DNA of 64,000 bases from Streptomyces sp. NBC_01317 (GCF_035961655.1 NZ_CP108393.1:2959501-3023500), one strand, 5' to 3'. Positions 1 through 9,165 are shown, numbered from the stretch's first letter. The notes: a model not told the origin generated them from the sequence alone. Numbers and translations are program-made.

Positions 1-354
1 GACCTGCGTGACGCCCCGGCGGCGCAGCTGGAGGTCGAGGTCGGTGCCGTGGAAGGCGCCCCAGGTGTGCTTCGTGACGACGATGTCCCCGTCCGCCTGC
101 CCCAGTTCCGGCACCAGGTCGGCCCAGTCGGCCCGCGGCGGGAGCCTGCGCGCCGGGCCCTCGGTGCGGCCGGCCGCCCCGCTGGTGACGCGGACGAGCA
201 CCACGGGCAGGCCCTTGGCCCGGAAGGCGTCGGCGAGTTCCGCCGAGCGCGCGACGATCTCGGCGGCGGGGTGGACGGTCGGCAGCCCGACGACGCCGTT
301 CTGGAGGTCGACGACAACCAGGGCGGTGGTCGGGTCGAGCGTGGTGACGGTCAT
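1..354 (-). CDS. Isochorismatase-family cysteine hydrolase (5' part, runs off window)
   Basis: The first 118 codons, read leftwards from an ATG at 354, give a protein opening with a short beta-strand ending VVVDLQNGVV. This is the strand-1 Asp region of the isochorismatase/nicotinamidase fold. Further on it reads IVVTKHTWGAFHGTDLD, which carries the conserved catalytic Lys and the usual F.GTxLD stretch. The catalytic Cys, expected a few residues beyond RRRGVTQV, lies outside the window, so catalytic competence cannot be judged. Members of this family hydrolyse amides or vinyl ethers in the cytoplasm, and the substrate cannot be told from the fragment. It is transcribed divergently from the gene at 520, with 165 bp between the starts. 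The fragment shows no frame break. Confidence 0.85.
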   Translation of the reverse strand, partial: MTVTTLDPTTALVVVDLQNGVVGLPTVHPAAEIVARSAELADAFRAKGLPVVLVRVTSGAAGRTEGPARRLPPRADWADLVPELGQADGDIVVTKHTWGAFHGTDLDLQLRRRGVTQV

Positions 355-519
355 GAGGGTGCTCCTTGCTGTCCCGGCGCGGTGCGGGGCTCGTCGGCCA
401 TGCGTTCACCGTACGAGTTACACAGGCAGCCTGGCAAGTTTCCCTGTGCATCTTTATTCGTCCCCTACCCTGAACCCTCACGCGGCCGGTCGGCCGGGTC
501 CGAGGGGGAGGGGACGGCT

Positions 520-1593
520 GTGCGCACACGCCTGCGCGGATTCGGACGGACACTGGCACGGGGCTGGCGCAGCCGCCGCGCGCGGTGGCCCGAACGGGTC
601 GCCCTCGCGCTCGCGGTCCTGCTCCTCGTCCCCCTCGTCACCGCCGCCGTGGCGCTCAGGGTCAACTACACCGGCGACCTGGCGGACGGCACCAGGACCC
701 GTGGCAAGGACGCCATCTGGCTGGGCCACGCCTGGGTGGACGGCCGGAAGACGGACGCGGACCTCGACGCCTTCGCCCGTCGGATACGCGGCACGGGCCT
801 GCGCGACCTCTACGTCCACGCGGGACCCCTGGAACACGACGGCACCCTGCCCGCGGACCTGTACCCGCGCGCGGACTGGCTGATCAAGGGCGTGCACCGG
901 CGCCTCCCCGGGGTCCGCGTACAGGCCTGGCTGGGCGACAAGCTCGCCACCGAGACCCCGGACGGCCTGCGCCTCGAACGCCCGGAGTCCCGTGCCGCCG
1001 TGGTGCGCTCGGCCGCGCGGATCCTGGACGCGGGCTTCGACGGGGTCCACTTCGACCTGGAGCCGCTGCACTCGGACGACCGCGCCTACCTGTCGCTGCT
1101 GGACGACCTGCGCGCGCTCACGACGGCACGGCACGTGCCGCTGTCGGTCGCCGCGCACCAGATCGACCCGCTGCCGGCCCTGCACTCCGTGGCGGGAGCC
1201 CTCACCAACCATCCCAAGTGGTGGTCCCAGGCCTTCTTCGCGCAGGTCGCCCGGCGGGTCGACCAGATCGCCGTCATGTCGTACGACACGGCGCTGCCGC
1301 TGGAGAGCCTGTACGGCGGTTACGTCGCCCAGCAGACGGCCCTGGCCCTGGAGGTCACCCCGGCCGGCACCGACCTGCTGATGGGCCTGCCCTTCTACCA
1401 CACGGAGGAACTGGGCCACCACGCCCACGCGGAGACGGCCGCCGCCGCCCTCCGCGGGGTCCGGCTGGGACTCGGGCGGACCGACCGCGACCGCGCGCGT
1501 TTCGGCGTGGCGCTGTACGTCGACTTCGCGGCGACCGAGGGCGACTGGACGGCCTACCGGGACGGCTGGGGATGCGTCACGCCGTCGTGCTGA
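520..1593 (+). CDS. Membrane-anchored GH18-like glycoside hydrolase family protein
   Basis: 357 codons from a GTG preceded by a GGGGAGGGGA ribosome-binding site. The frame is open further upstream, but that part reads antisense through the neighbouring hydrolase, so GTG at 520 is preferred. The N-terminus is basic (RTRLRGFGRTLARGWRSRR), followed by a hydrophobic segment (about residues 28-47) that should act as signal anchor. The extracytoplasmic part looks like a TIM barrel. It has an ADWLIKGVHRRLPGVRVQAW strand-helix, then GFDGVHFDLEPL near residues 172-183, resembling the DxxDxE strand of GH18 with Glu last, then IAVMSYD and MGLPFYHTEE strands typical of GH18-type barrels. The substrate is unknown. 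The first Asp of the GH18 DGxDxDxE signature is kept, but the middle one is replaced by His, so activity is uncertain. Confidence 0.75.
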   Translation: MRTRLRGFGRTLARGWRSRRARWPERVALALAVLLLVPLVTAAVALRVNYTGDLADGTRTRGKDAIWLGHAWVDGRKTDADLDAFARRIRGTGLRDLYVHAGPLEHDGTLPADLYPRADWLIKGVHRRLPGVRVQAWLGDKLATETPDGLRLERPESRAAVVRSAARILDAGFDGVHFDLEPLHSDDRAYLSLLDDLRALTTARHVPLSVAAHQIDPLPALHSVAGALTNHPKWWSQAFFAQVARRVDQIAVMSYDTALPLESLYGGYVAQQTALALEVTPAGTDLLMGLPFYHTEELGHHAHAETAAAALRGVRLGLGRTDRDRARFGVALYVDFAATEGDWTAYRDGWGCVTPSC

Positions 1594-1670
1594 TTCGATG
1601 CTGATCCCGGTCGTCCCGGCGGATCGGCGCCCGGTCGCGGGGCCCGCGTACCGGACATAGCCTCCTGACT

Positions 1671-1964
1671 ATGTCTCCGCTGGTGCGCCGGACCCGGGTC
1701 GCGACGGCGCCGCTGATCACGGCGTGGTGGCTGGTCGTGCCCGGCGCGGGGGCCGCTCGCGCGGCGGGTTCCGGGCAGAGCCCCGCGGAGTCGGGGTGGG
1801 CGGGGAACCTGGTGCTGCCCCTCGGGGTGCTGGTGCTGGTCGTGGCGGTCGCGGCGTACGTCTTCACCAAGCGCAGGCACCGGGCCGCGCGGGCGGCCGA
1901 GGAGCGGCGGGGTGACCGGCGTCCGGAGCGGCAGGACCACCAGGACACCCCCGGCGGTCCCTGA
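1671..1964 (+). CDS. Small secreted/membrane protein of unknown function
   Basis: 97 codons from ATG. Residues 1-32 look like a signal peptide (positively charged LVRRTR, then a hydrophobic ATAPLITAWWLVVPGAG and an ARAAG cleavage-like site). Residues about 46-66 are a single strong transmembrane segment (NLVLPLGVLVLVVAVAAYVF), followed by a stop-transfer KRRHR and a charged cytoplasmic tail of about 30 residues. This gives a type I membrane topology with a very short outside part. It lies 77 bp downstream of the GH18-like gene on the same strand and converges on the phosphatase gene at 2002. No family is recognised. Codon use fits a real Streptomyces gene. Confidence 0.6.
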   Translation: MSPLVRRTRVATAPLITAWWLVVPGAGAARAAGSGQSPAESGWAGNLVLPLGVLVLVVAVAAYVFTKRRHRAARAAEERRGDRRPERQDHQDTPGGP

Positions 1965-2001
1965 CCGCCGTGGCACCCTCCACCGGGTCCCCGTCCCGCC
2001 G

Positions 2002-4560
2002 TCAGAACATGCTCAGCAGCTGCTCCACCGTCGGCTCCGCCGTCGAGTCCCCGTCGGGCAGGGGCAGTTCGAACCAGACCGTCTTGCCGCGCGGTGTCCT
2101 GCGCGAGCCCCAGGCTGCGCTCAGCAGGCCCACCAGCTGGAGTCCCCGCCCGCCCTCGTCGGTGTCGCGGGCCCGCCGCCTGCGCGGCTGGACGAGGCCC
2201 GCGTCCCACACCTCGCAGACGAGCGTACGGTCGAGCAGCAGCCGGAGCCTGATCTCGCCCTCGCCGTACCGCAGGGCGTTGGTGACCAGCTCGCTGACCA
2301 GCAGCTCCACCGTGTCGACCAGAGGTTCCAGGTCCCAGGCGACCAGCTGCGCGCGGGCCAGCTCCCTGGCCCGCCCCACCGAGCGCGGCTCGCGCGGCAG
2401 CCGCCAGTCCCCCACGGCGTCGACCGGGAGCCCCTGGATCCGGGCCATCAGCAGGGCGATGTCGTCCTCGCCGTGCCGGGTGTCGAGCGTGTTCAGCACG
2501 TGGTCGCAGACGTCTTCCAGGGGCCGTACGGGATGGGACAGCGCCGCCCGGAACGCGGCCAGGCCCTCGTCCAGCGGCTGGTCCCGCGACTCGACCAGGC
2601 CGTCCGTGTAGAGCGAGAGCAGCGCGCCCTCCGCCAGCTCGACCTCCACCTGCTCGAAGGGCTCGCCGCCCACGCCCAGGGGCATGCCGGGCGGCACGTC
2701 GAGCATCAGCGGCTCCTCGCCGGGCTCCACGACGACCGGGGGCGGATGCCCGGCGTTGGCGAACGTGCAGCGCCGGGTGACCGGGTCGTAGACCGCGTAC
2801 ACACACGTGGCGAGGTAGACCTCGGAGAGGTCGGCGTCCCGCGACTTGTGCGCGACCCGGGAGGCCTGCTGGGCGCCGCTGGGCGTGCCGAGGCCGCGGG
2901 CGATCTCGTCCAAGGCCGACAGCACCTCGGCCGGTTCCAGGTCGAGGAGCGCCAACGTACGGACGGCGGTGCGCAGTTCGCCCATGGCGACGGCGGCCCG
3001 CAGTCCGCGTCCCATCACGTCGCCGACGACCAGGGCGGTGCGGTGACCGGGCAGTTCGATGACGTCGAACCAGTCGCCGCCGACCTCCGTGGCGGTGTTG
3101 CCCGGCAGGTAGCGGCAGGCGATGTCGAGTCCCGCGGCCTCGGGGTCGCCCGGCGGCAGCAGGCTGCGCTGGAGGATCAGCGCGCGCTCGTGCTCCCTGC
3201 GGTAGAGGCGGGCGTTGTCGATGCAGACGGCGGCGCGCGCGGCCAGCTCGACCGCGAGCGCGCGGTCGCGGTCGCCGAACGGCTCGCTGCCCTTCGTACG
3301 GGAGAACTGGGCGAGCCCCACGACGGCGTCGTGCGCGACCAGCGGGACGGCCAGCGTCGACTGGATGAGGCTGCCCGCGCTGCCGGGGATCGACTGCACC
3401 CGGCCGGTGCGCAGCGCGCTCGCGGCGAGCGAGGTGAACGGGAAGCGGTGGACCGCGCCGACCTCCGGGGGGACGTACCCGCCCTCCAGCAGGTCGCCGG
3501 GTCCGGTCAGCGGCGCGTCCGAGACGGCGCTGGCGAAGGCGACCCGGCGCAGCGAGGCGCTGCCGCCGCCCGACTCGGAGCGGGAGGAGCCGCCGCGTCC
3601 CGGCGGGGCCTCCTCGCCGGTGAGCAGGGACTGGTAGAGGTCCACGGCGGCCAGGTCGCAGAAGCCGGGGACGGCGACGTCGAGCAGTTCGCGGGCGGTG
3701 GTCTCCAGGTCCAGCGAGTTGCCGATCCGGGCGCTCGCGTCGTTGAGGAGGGCGAGGTTCCGGCGGGCGCTGGCGGCCTCGCGGGCGGCGATGTGACGGC
3801 GCGTGACATCCGTGCCGATCCCGGCCACCCCGATGGGGCGGCCCGCTCCGCTGTGGACGCGGTAGAGGTTGATCGACCAGTGCCTGCGGTCGTTGCCGCC
3901 GGGCTGGGTGCCCACGATCGGGAAGTCGTTGACCGCCTCGCCGGTCTCCAGGACCCGCTGGAGGGCGCCGGTCAGCCGCTCGGCCTCGGGGCGGGGCAGG
4001 TAGTCGTGGACCGTGCGGCCGCGGTGGTCCTCGATCGCGCCGCCGAAGACCCTCGCGAAGCGTTCGTTGGCGCGCTGCACCTTGAGGTCGGTGCCGAACA
4101 GCAGGAAGCCGAAAGGAGATTGGCCGAATATGGCCTGCGAAGAGGCGAGGTCGGTTTCGATCCTGCGCAACGCCCTGACGTCGACAACGACGCAGAGCGC
4201 GCCCCGCTCGCCGGTCTCCGTCTCGCTCGGCATCACATAGATCTCGGCCACACCGTGCGCTCCGCCCTCATGGGGCATACGGAAGGGGACGAGGCCGGTC
4301 CACTCCTTGCCGTCCAGGATCTCGGCGACCTGGCGGTGCCCGCGCGGACGCAGGTCGGCAGGCATGAACACCTCGACCGGGTCCTTGCCCCTGACCTGGT
4401 ACGGAGCGATTCCGAACAGCTCAGTGGCCCGCGCGCTCCACTGGTCGACCAGGCCGTCGGGGCCGATCGAGAACGAAGCGATTCTGATGTAGTCATAGAT
4501 CGAGCCGGGCGGACTGCTCTGCCATACGACGTCGCCCGTCGTCCCAGGTATCTCGCTCAC
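2002..4560 (-). CDS. PAS-PAS-GAF-PP2C(SpoIIE)-HATPase regulatory phosphatase
   Basis: 852 residues. Residues ~20-130 and ~135-255 are two PAS domains (VDQWSARATELFGIAPYQ; FGQSPFGFLLFGTDLKVQ). Residues ~265-430 are a GAF domain, ending in VGLAQFSRTKG. Residues ~465-690 are a SpoIIE-type PP2C phosphatase with LQRSLLPP, TEVGGDWFDVIEL, VVGDVMGRG and LYTDGLVESR, which hold the metal-binding Asp residues. Residues ~715-840 are an RsbW-like HATPase with the N box SELVTNALRYG and the GGRGLQLV lid. This is the usual Streptomyces architecture in which one protein carries both the phosphatase and the anti-sigma/anti-anti-sigma kinase of a partner-switching pathway. The sensory ligand is not evident. It is transcribed in the same direction as the RsbW-like gene at 4760, 199 bp apart. 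Confidence 0.93.
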   Translation of the reverse strand: MSEIPGTTGDVVWQSSPPGSIYDYIRIASFSIGPDGLVDQWSARATELFGIAPYQVRGKDPVEVFMPADLRPRGHRQVAEILDGKEWTGLVPFRMPHEGGAHGVAEIYVMPSETETGERGALCVVVDVRALRRIETDLASSQAIFGQSPFGFLLFGTDLKVQRANERFARVFGGAIEDHRGRTVHDYLPRPEAERLTGALQRVLETGEAVNDFPIVGTQPGGNDRRHWSINLYRVHSGAGRPIGVAGIGTDVTRRHIAAREAASARRNLALLNDASARIGNSLDLETTARELLDVAVPGFCDLAAVDLYQSLLTGEEAPPGRGGSSRSESGGGSASLRRVAFASAVSDAPLTGPGDLLEGGYVPPEVGAVHRFPFTSLAASALRTGRVQSIPGSAGSLIQSTLAVPLVAHDAVVGLAQFSRTKGSEPFGDRDRALAVELAARAAVCIDNARLYRREHERALILQRSLLPPGDPEAAGLDIACRYLPGNTATEVGGDWFDVIELPGHRTALVVGDVMGRGLRAAVAMGELRTAVRTLALLDLEPAEVLSALDEIARGLGTPSGAQQASRVAHKSRDADLSEVYLATCVYAVYDPVTRRCTFANAGHPPPVVVEPGEEPLMLDVPPGMPLGVGGEPFEQVEVELAEGALLSLYTDGLVESRDQPLDEGLAAFRAALSHPVRPLEDVCDHVLNTLDTRHGEDDIALLMARIQGLPVDAVGDWRLPREPRSVGRARELARAQLVAWDLEPLVDTVELLVSELVTNALRYGEGEIRLRLLLDRTLVCEVWDAGLVQPRRRRARDTDEGGRGLQLVGLLSAAWGSRRTPRGKTVWFELPLPDGDSTAEPTVEQLLSMF

Positions 4561-4759
4561 GCGACCGTCCCCTCCAGCTCACGCACCGGACCGGCCATTC
4601 CCGCAGTATTCAGCACTACGGCCCCGGCAGGCACGGCGTTCACAATCACAGCACGGTCTCGTTCTTTTTGAGCCGAGTCCGACCCCGGTCGCACCGGGTC
4701 CGAACGGATCGGAACGAGTCCGACGTGATCGTTCCCGTGATCGTTGTCCCTTCACACTT

Positions 4760-5311
4760 CTAACCAGACAGAGGTAGCTCGAACCACACCGTCTTGCCCG
4801 TCTTGCCGCGGCGCGTGCCCCAGCGCCGGGACGAACAGGCCACGAGCCGCAGGCCACGGCCGCCTTCGTCGTCGGGGGCGGAGGCGCGGGGGGCCGGCGG
4901 GTCGGGAAGGGGGTCGGAGACCTCCACGAGCAGGGCGTGTGCGGGGGCGGTGACCACGTCCACCCGGGTGCTGTCCGTCCGCGCGTGGTCCGTCCACGTG
5001 TGGTCCGTCCGCGTACAGGAAGGGGCGTCCGGGGCGGGAGCGAGGTCGACGACGGCCAGCCTCACCCCGATGGGGCCGGCCGTGTACCGCAGTGAATTGG
5101 TCACCAGCTCGCTGACCAGCAGGACCGCCGCCTCGCAGACGGGTGCGCCGATCTCCCAGGCGCGGAGCGTGTCACGGACGCAATGGCGGGCGGTGCGCAC
5201 GGCGCCGGGCTCGGCGGGAAAGGTCCACTCGGAGCGCGCGCCCTGTGTGTCGATCAAGCCGACCACTTCTTCCCAACCCGCCGATTCTTCCCACCCCGCC
5301 GACAGAACCAC
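4760..5311 (-). CDS. RsbW-like ATP-binding protein (anti-sigma-factor kinase family)
   Basis: 183 residues. The HATPase_c core has the N box (ETAVLLVSELVTNSLRY-like, here AAVLLVSELVTNSLRYTAGP, about residues 61-80) and the glycine-rich lid DDEGGRGLRLVACSSRRWGT near residues 147-166, ending in GKTVWFELPL. This is the stand-alone ATPase domain common in Streptomyces. Members phosphorylate an anti-sigma antagonist or bind a sigma factor. Between the N box and the lid sits a Thr/Asp/His-rich insertion with repeated RTDHTWTDHARTD (about residues 98-115), longer than usual and probably a surface loop. The first ATG is used. An alternative start lies closer to TFPAEPGAVRTAR, where the conserved fold begins. 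Confidence 0.85.
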   Translation of the reverse strand: MVLSAGWEESAGWEEVVGLIDTQGARSEWTFPAEPGAVRTARHCVRDTLRAWEIGAPVCEAAVLLVSELVTNSLRYTAGPIGVRLAVVDLAPAPDAPSCTRTDHTWTDHARTDSTRVDVVTAPAHALLVEVSDPLPDPPAPRASAPDDEGGRGLRLVACSSRRWGTRRGKTGKTVWFELPLSG

Positions 5312-5481
5312 ATCCCTTTTAGGGGGGTTAATCTGCCCATACCCGAAATAGGGGGCGAGCTATCTCCCCCCATCGGTCAGCTCTCTCCCCCGCCCTGTTC
5401 GCCGTGGGCGCGTGGTGGCACAAACGGCGTACCGGGTGTACGGATCCGGCGGGCGGCCCCGCATCCTCCGGCGTACCGCCC

Positions 5482-5895
5482 TCAGCGCGCCGGGCCCTCC
5501 GGGGCGGCGCGCAGCAGACGGACAGCCTCGGCGACGGCCGGCCGGTCCTGGTCGAGCCAGTCGACCGTATGGACCTCGTCCAGGCCGAGCCAGCGCACCT
5601 CGTCGTGGTCCTCCAGGGGGCGGGGCTCACCGGAGAGCAGCCGGGCCGTCCACACCTGGAGGACATGGCCCCGGCCCAGCGGCCACTGGCCGGGGATCCG
5701 CTCCACCGGCCGCGTCTCGACGCCCAGTTCCTCGCGCAGCTCCCGTACCAGCGCCTGTTCGGGCCCCTCCCCCGGCTCCACCTTGCCGCCGGGCAGCTCC
5801 CAGCGGCCGGCCAGTTCGGGCGGAGCGCTGCGGCGGGCGGCGAGCAGCCGCCCCCGGTCGTACAGGGCGCCCGCGACCACCACACGATCTTCCAT
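5482..5895 (-). CDS. NUDIX hydrolase (MutT-like)
   Basis: 137 residues. The protein opens with VVVAGALYDRGRLLAARR, as in MutT-type pyrophosphohydrolases, and has a complete NUDIX box: GGKVEPGEGPEQALVREL followed by REELGV, about residues 38-61. It has the REx2EExG Glu cluster that binds Mg. The WELPGGKVEPGE context and the length suit the 8-oxo-dGTP/(d)CTP pyrophosphatase branch, but substrate cannot be assigned from sequence alone. It lies 26 bp from the end of the SPOR-domain gene at 5922 on the same strand, so the two could be co-transcribed. Confidence 0.9.
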   Translation of the reverse strand: MEDRVVVAGALYDRGRLLAARRSAPPELAGRWELPGGKVEPGEGPEQALVRELREELGVETRPVERIPGQWPLGRGHVLQVWTARLLSGEPRPLEDHDEVRWLGLDEVHTVDWLDQDRPAVAEAVRLLRAAPEGPAR

Positions 5896-5921
5896 GGGCG
5901 GGAGCGTAACGGGCCGACCAC

Positions 5922-6101
5922 TCAGCGGGTCGTCTGCACGACACGCTCCACCCAGTAGAGGCGACCGGGTCCGCGGGCATCGAGGTTGTCGGCGGTCTTC
6001 TGCGCCTCGTCCTTCGTCGCGTATCTGCCGACCCGGTAGCGATTTCCGTTGCCGTCCTGCCGTATCACCAGCCAGGGGAGCGCGGCTCCGCTGTCGTTCA
6101 T
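5922..6101 (-). CDS. Small SPOR-like domain protein
   Basis: 59 codons from ATG at 6101 to TGA at 5922. The product begins MNDSGAALPWLVIRQDGNG, continues NRYRVGRYATKDEAQKTAD, and ends LYWVERVVQTTR. The pattern of a beta strand, then G-R-Y/F-A-T-K-x-E-A, then a helix, then a final strand (YWVERV) is that of the short SPOR-like proteins that are widespread in Streptomyces. SPOR domains elsewhere bind denuded septal peptidoglycan, but this one has no signal peptide, so its site of action is unclear. Codon use is normal. It sits just upstream of the NUDIX gene. Confidence 0.75.
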   Translation of the reverse strand: MNDSGAALPWLVIRQDGNGNRYRVGRYATKDEAQKTADNLDARGPGRLYWVERVVQTTR

Positions 6102-6319
6102 CGCGCCCCTCCCGCCGCCGGCCTGTATCTCTCTGAAGATTCCCGGGAAACCGCAGTACGCATATGCCCGAGCGTACGCCTGACCTTCACTCAGCGGATG
6201 CGTGTTTGCACAAAGAGGTACACGACCCGCGTGCGAACCGCTGCACGGAGAGGGGGACGCACGCCAGGCGTGCGCCCCCCCTACGCTCCCATCCCCTCCC
6301 CCTTGGCGTCAGGCAGGTT

Positions 6320-8026
6320 TCACGTCGCGTCGGACCGGCGCACCGTCGGCAGCGGCATCAGGACCGGCGCGGCGTCCGTCACCTTCTGGCAGGCGTCCCC
6401 GCACGTCGAGTCCAGGGAGCAGCACAGCGAGCAGATCGGCCCCGACTGGACCGGGCAGTCGGCGATGTCCGGGAGTTCGTACGCCGTCGCGCAGACCGCG
6501 CAGAGATGGGTGGCGGTGATGTCGGGGACGTCGGCGTCCGGGCCGTTGACCGGGTTCGGCCGGGCCAGGTAGTACCTGCCCTTCGTCAGCCAGGCGATCA
6601 ACGGGCAGAGGATCAGGGCGAGTCCGGCCGCGATGAAGGTCGAGAAGGCCTCCGCGTACGTCCCGAACAGCCCGAAGAAGGCGAGGATCGAGACGGTGGA
6701 GGCGATCACCATCGCCCCGAACCCGGCCGGGTTGACCGCGTACAGGTAGGCGCGCTTGAACTCGATGTACGGCGGGCTCAGCCCGATCCGTTTGTTGATC
6801 ACGAGGTCGGCGGCGACGGCGGTGATCCAGGCGATGCCCACGTTCGAGTAGAAGCCCAGCAGCTTGTTGAGGGCCGCGAACATGTTCATCTCCATCAGCG
6901 TCAGCGCGATGGCGAGGTTGAGGAAGATGTACCAGACCCGCCCCGGATGCTTGTGCGTGATGCGGGAGAAGAAGTTCGACCAGGACAGCGAACCGCTGTA
7001 GGCGTTGGTCACGTTGATCTTGATCTGGGAGACGATCACGAAGATCGCGGCGGCGGGCAGGGCGAAGGAGCCGAGCCACGGCTTGAGCGCCTCGATCTGC
7101 GGGGCGATGGGCTCCAGGGCGTGGGTCTTGCCGACCGCCTCCAGCGCGACGAAGGCGAGGAACGCGCCGCCGAGCTGCTTGGCCGCCCCGATGATGACCC
7201 AGCCGGGCCCGGCGGCGAGGACGGCCGCGTTCCATCGGCGCTTGTTCGCCTCGGTCTTGGCGGGCATGAAGCGCAGGTAGTCGGCCTGTTCGCCGATCTG
7301 GGCGATGAGCGAGAGCGCCACGCCCGTACCGAGGCCGAAGCCGATCCAGTCGAAGCCCGAGCCGGCCCCTTCCGTACCGCCGAAGGAGCTGAACGCGCCC
7401 CAGGAGCCGGGCGCGTGGAAGGCGAGCACGACAAAGGGCAGGACGAGGCCGATGAGCCAGATCGGCTGGGTCCACGCCTGGACCTTGGCCAGCGCGCCCA
7501 TTCCCCGGAAGACGATGGGGATGACGATCAGCGTGGTGACCAAGTAGCCGATCTGGACCGGGAGTCCGATGGCCTGGTGCATGGCCTGCGCCATGATCGA
7601 GCCTTCGAGGGCGAAGAAGATGAAGGTGAAGGACGCGTAGATGAGCGAGGTCAGCGTCGAGCCGAAGTAGCCGAAGCCGGCGCCGCGGGTGATCAGGTCC
7701 ATGTCCAGGCCGTAGGTGGCGCAGGCTCTCGCGATCGGGATGCCTGTGATGAAGATGATCGCCGCGGCCGTGAGGATGGAGGCGAACCCGCTGGTGAAGC
7801 CGTACGTGAACACGATCGAGGCGCCGATGGCGAAGTCCGCCAGATACGCGATCCCGCCGAGCGCGGTGCCCGCGACCATCGAGGGCGACCAGCGGCGGAA
7901 CGAGTGCGGCGCGTAGCGGAGCGAGAAGTCCTCGCGGCTCTCGTCGGCGGCGAGCTTGGCGTAGCTGCGCGTCGGCCGGCCCTGGTCGGGTGGGCTGTCG
8001 GGGGTGGGGATCGCGGTGTCCGTCAT
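6320..8026 (-). CDS. NCS1-type purine/cytosine permease family transporter with C-terminal Cys cluster
   Basis: 568 residues with about twelve hydrophobic segments between residues ~50 and ~490. It opens with a charged N-tail and APHSFRRWSPSMVAGTALGG, the usual entry to TM1 of the nucleobase:cation symporter-1 family. Helices such as GFDWIGFGLGTGVALSLIAQ and VIVSQIKINVTNAYSGSLSW (Asn-rich TM8 region) fit that family. After the last helix, residues 509-546 hold eight cysteines (CAVC, a single C, ICSLCC, STC, DAC). This looks like a zinc- or iron-binding module facing the cytoplasm, which ordinary nucleobase permeases lack. The substrate is unknown. The GntR gene at 8238 lies 211 bp upstream on the same strand and may regulate it. 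Confidence 0.85.
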   Translation of the reverse strand: MTDTAIPTPDSPPDQGRPTRSYAKLAADESREDFSLRYAPHSFRRWSPSMVAGTALGGIAYLADFAIGASIVFTYGFTSGFASILTAAAIIFITGIPIARACATYGLDMDLITRGAGFGYFGSTLTSLIYASFTFIFFALEGSIMAQAMHQAIGLPVQIGYLVTTLIVIPIVFRGMGALAKVQAWTQPIWLIGLVLPFVVLAFHAPGSWGAFSSFGGTEGAGSGFDWIGFGLGTGVALSLIAQIGEQADYLRFMPAKTEANKRRWNAAVLAAGPGWVIIGAAKQLGGAFLAFVALEAVGKTHALEPIAPQIEALKPWLGSFALPAAAIFVIVSQIKINVTNAYSGSLSWSNFFSRITHKHPGRVWYIFLNLAIALTLMEMNMFAALNKLLGFYSNVGIAWITAVAADLVINKRIGLSPPYIEFKRAYLYAVNPAGFGAMVIASTVSILAFFGLFGTYAEAFSTFIAAGLALILCPLIAWLTKGRYYLARPNPVNGPDADVPDITATHLCAVCATAYELPDIADCPVQSGPICSLCCSLDSTCGDACQKVTDAAPVLMPLPTVRRSDAT

Positions 8027-8237
8027 CGCTGCCTTCCCGTTTGTCGGCGTGTACCGGGAGCGGTACGAACGGGAAGGTAGAAGCCGGACATGACGGGGCG
8101 CCCCAGCGCGTCGTTGCCCCGCCGTTACAGCAGGGCGCCAGGAGTTAACTCGCCGTCACGGCGGCCGGACGGTGCGCTCCGACTATCGGTCGTGCGACAG
8201 AAATGAACGCGGGTGGTGTCGTACGCATCAACTCGGT

Positions 8238-8990
8238 TCACTTCACCGAGAGGTGATACGCCACCCGGTACCGGTCCGCCGGCACCACCACGTCCGCCGT
8301 CTCCACCGCCCGTCCCGACGCGAAGTACGTACGCTCCAGGACCATCACCACGTGTCCGGGGACCCCGCCGAGCGACAGGAGCTCCTCCGCCAGCCCCGGC
8401 CGCGCGCCGACCTCCTCCAGCACGTTGTCCACGACGATGTCGATGGCCGCCATCCGCTCCACGACCCCGCAGCCGCCGAGCGGCCCCTCCTCGGGCAGCA
8501 TCACCGGCGTACGCCCCGTGACCGCCAACGGCTCCCAGGAGGTGGAGAGCATCATCGGCTCGCCCCCGTCCCGGAACACGTACCGCGTGCGCATCACCCG
8601 GTCCTCCGGCTCGATGCCGAGGCGCGCGGCGATCCCGGGCCCCGCCACGTCCTGTTCGCTGCTCGACTGCCACGTCCCCCGCGTGCCGTCCGCCGCCTGT
8701 TCCTGGCGGAACGGGCTGGAGCCGCTCGGCGGCCGGTAGCCCGAGCGGGAGATGCGGCGCGGGACCGGGCGCTCGCGCACATACGTCCCCGACCCGGAGC
8801 GGCCCTCCACCAGTCCCTCGGCCATCAGCACCTTGCGCGCCTCCAGCGCGACCGTGTCGGAGACTCCGTACTCCTCGCGGATGCGGGCCTGCGAGGGCAG
8901 TCTGGTGCGGGGCGGCAGCGCGCCGTTGGCGATCTTCTTGCGGAGATCGCCGGCGACACGCAGATAGGCAGGCTGCTCACCAAAAGCCAT
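8238..8990 (-). CDS. GntR-family transcriptional regulator with UTRA ligand domain
   Basis: 250 residues from ATG at 8990 (MAFGEQPAYLRVAGDLRKKI). The frame is open further upstream, but that part shows no family similarity, and AYLRVAGDLRKKIANG is the usual N-terminus. Residues ~8-75 are a winged helix (LPSQARIREEYGVSDTVALE, then LVEGRSGSGTYVRE). Residues ~105-245 are a UTRA-type effector domain (DRVMRTRYVFRDGGEPMMLS; the final strand reads VLERTYFASGRAVETADVVV). It is divergent from the chitinase at 9203 and upstream of the NCS1 permease in the same orientation, so it may control either. It does not resemble DasR closely and is not obviously the protein that binds the dre-like site at 9175. 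Confidence 0.88.
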   Translation of the reverse strand: MAFGEQPAYLRVAGDLRKKIANGALPPRTRLPSQARIREEYGVSDTVALEARKVLMAEGLVEGRSGSGTYVRERPVPRRISRSGYRPPSGSSPFRQEQAADGTRGTWQSSSEQDVAGPGIAARLGIEPEDRVMRTRYVFRDGGEPMMLSTSWEPLAVTGRTPVMLPEEGPLGGCGVVERMAAIDIVVDNVLEEVGARPGLAEELLSLGGVPGHVVMVLERTYFASGRAVETADVVVPADRYRVAYHLSVK

Positions 8991-9165
8991 TGACCACTCC
9001 CAACGGGTTGACAGACAGCAACAGCCTGGCAACCGTGGGTTGTCATCCGCAAGCATGGGCCAGGGTTTCACCCGAAGTGATGATTTGTACTTACGGAAGG
9101 CTTACGCCGCGAACGAATGATCCGGACGTACCGTCAGCTTCCAGGCCATCGCGTCAAATCCCCTC

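Noticed and set aside
1577..2806. Long open frames antisense to or shadowing real genes (for example 1577-2806 minus, 1912-4671 plus, 19827-24644 minus, 29841-34607 minus)
   Set aside because: They are Arg/Gly/Ala/Pro-rich with no fold-like pattern. They arise because high-GC DNA lacks stop codons opposite genuine Streptomyces genes.
6258..6274. CGCACGCC-A-GGCGTGCG inverted repeat as a terminator for the NCS1 permease gene
   Set aside because: An arm-to-arm gap of one base cannot form a stable hairpin; it could be an operator, but there is no supporting context.
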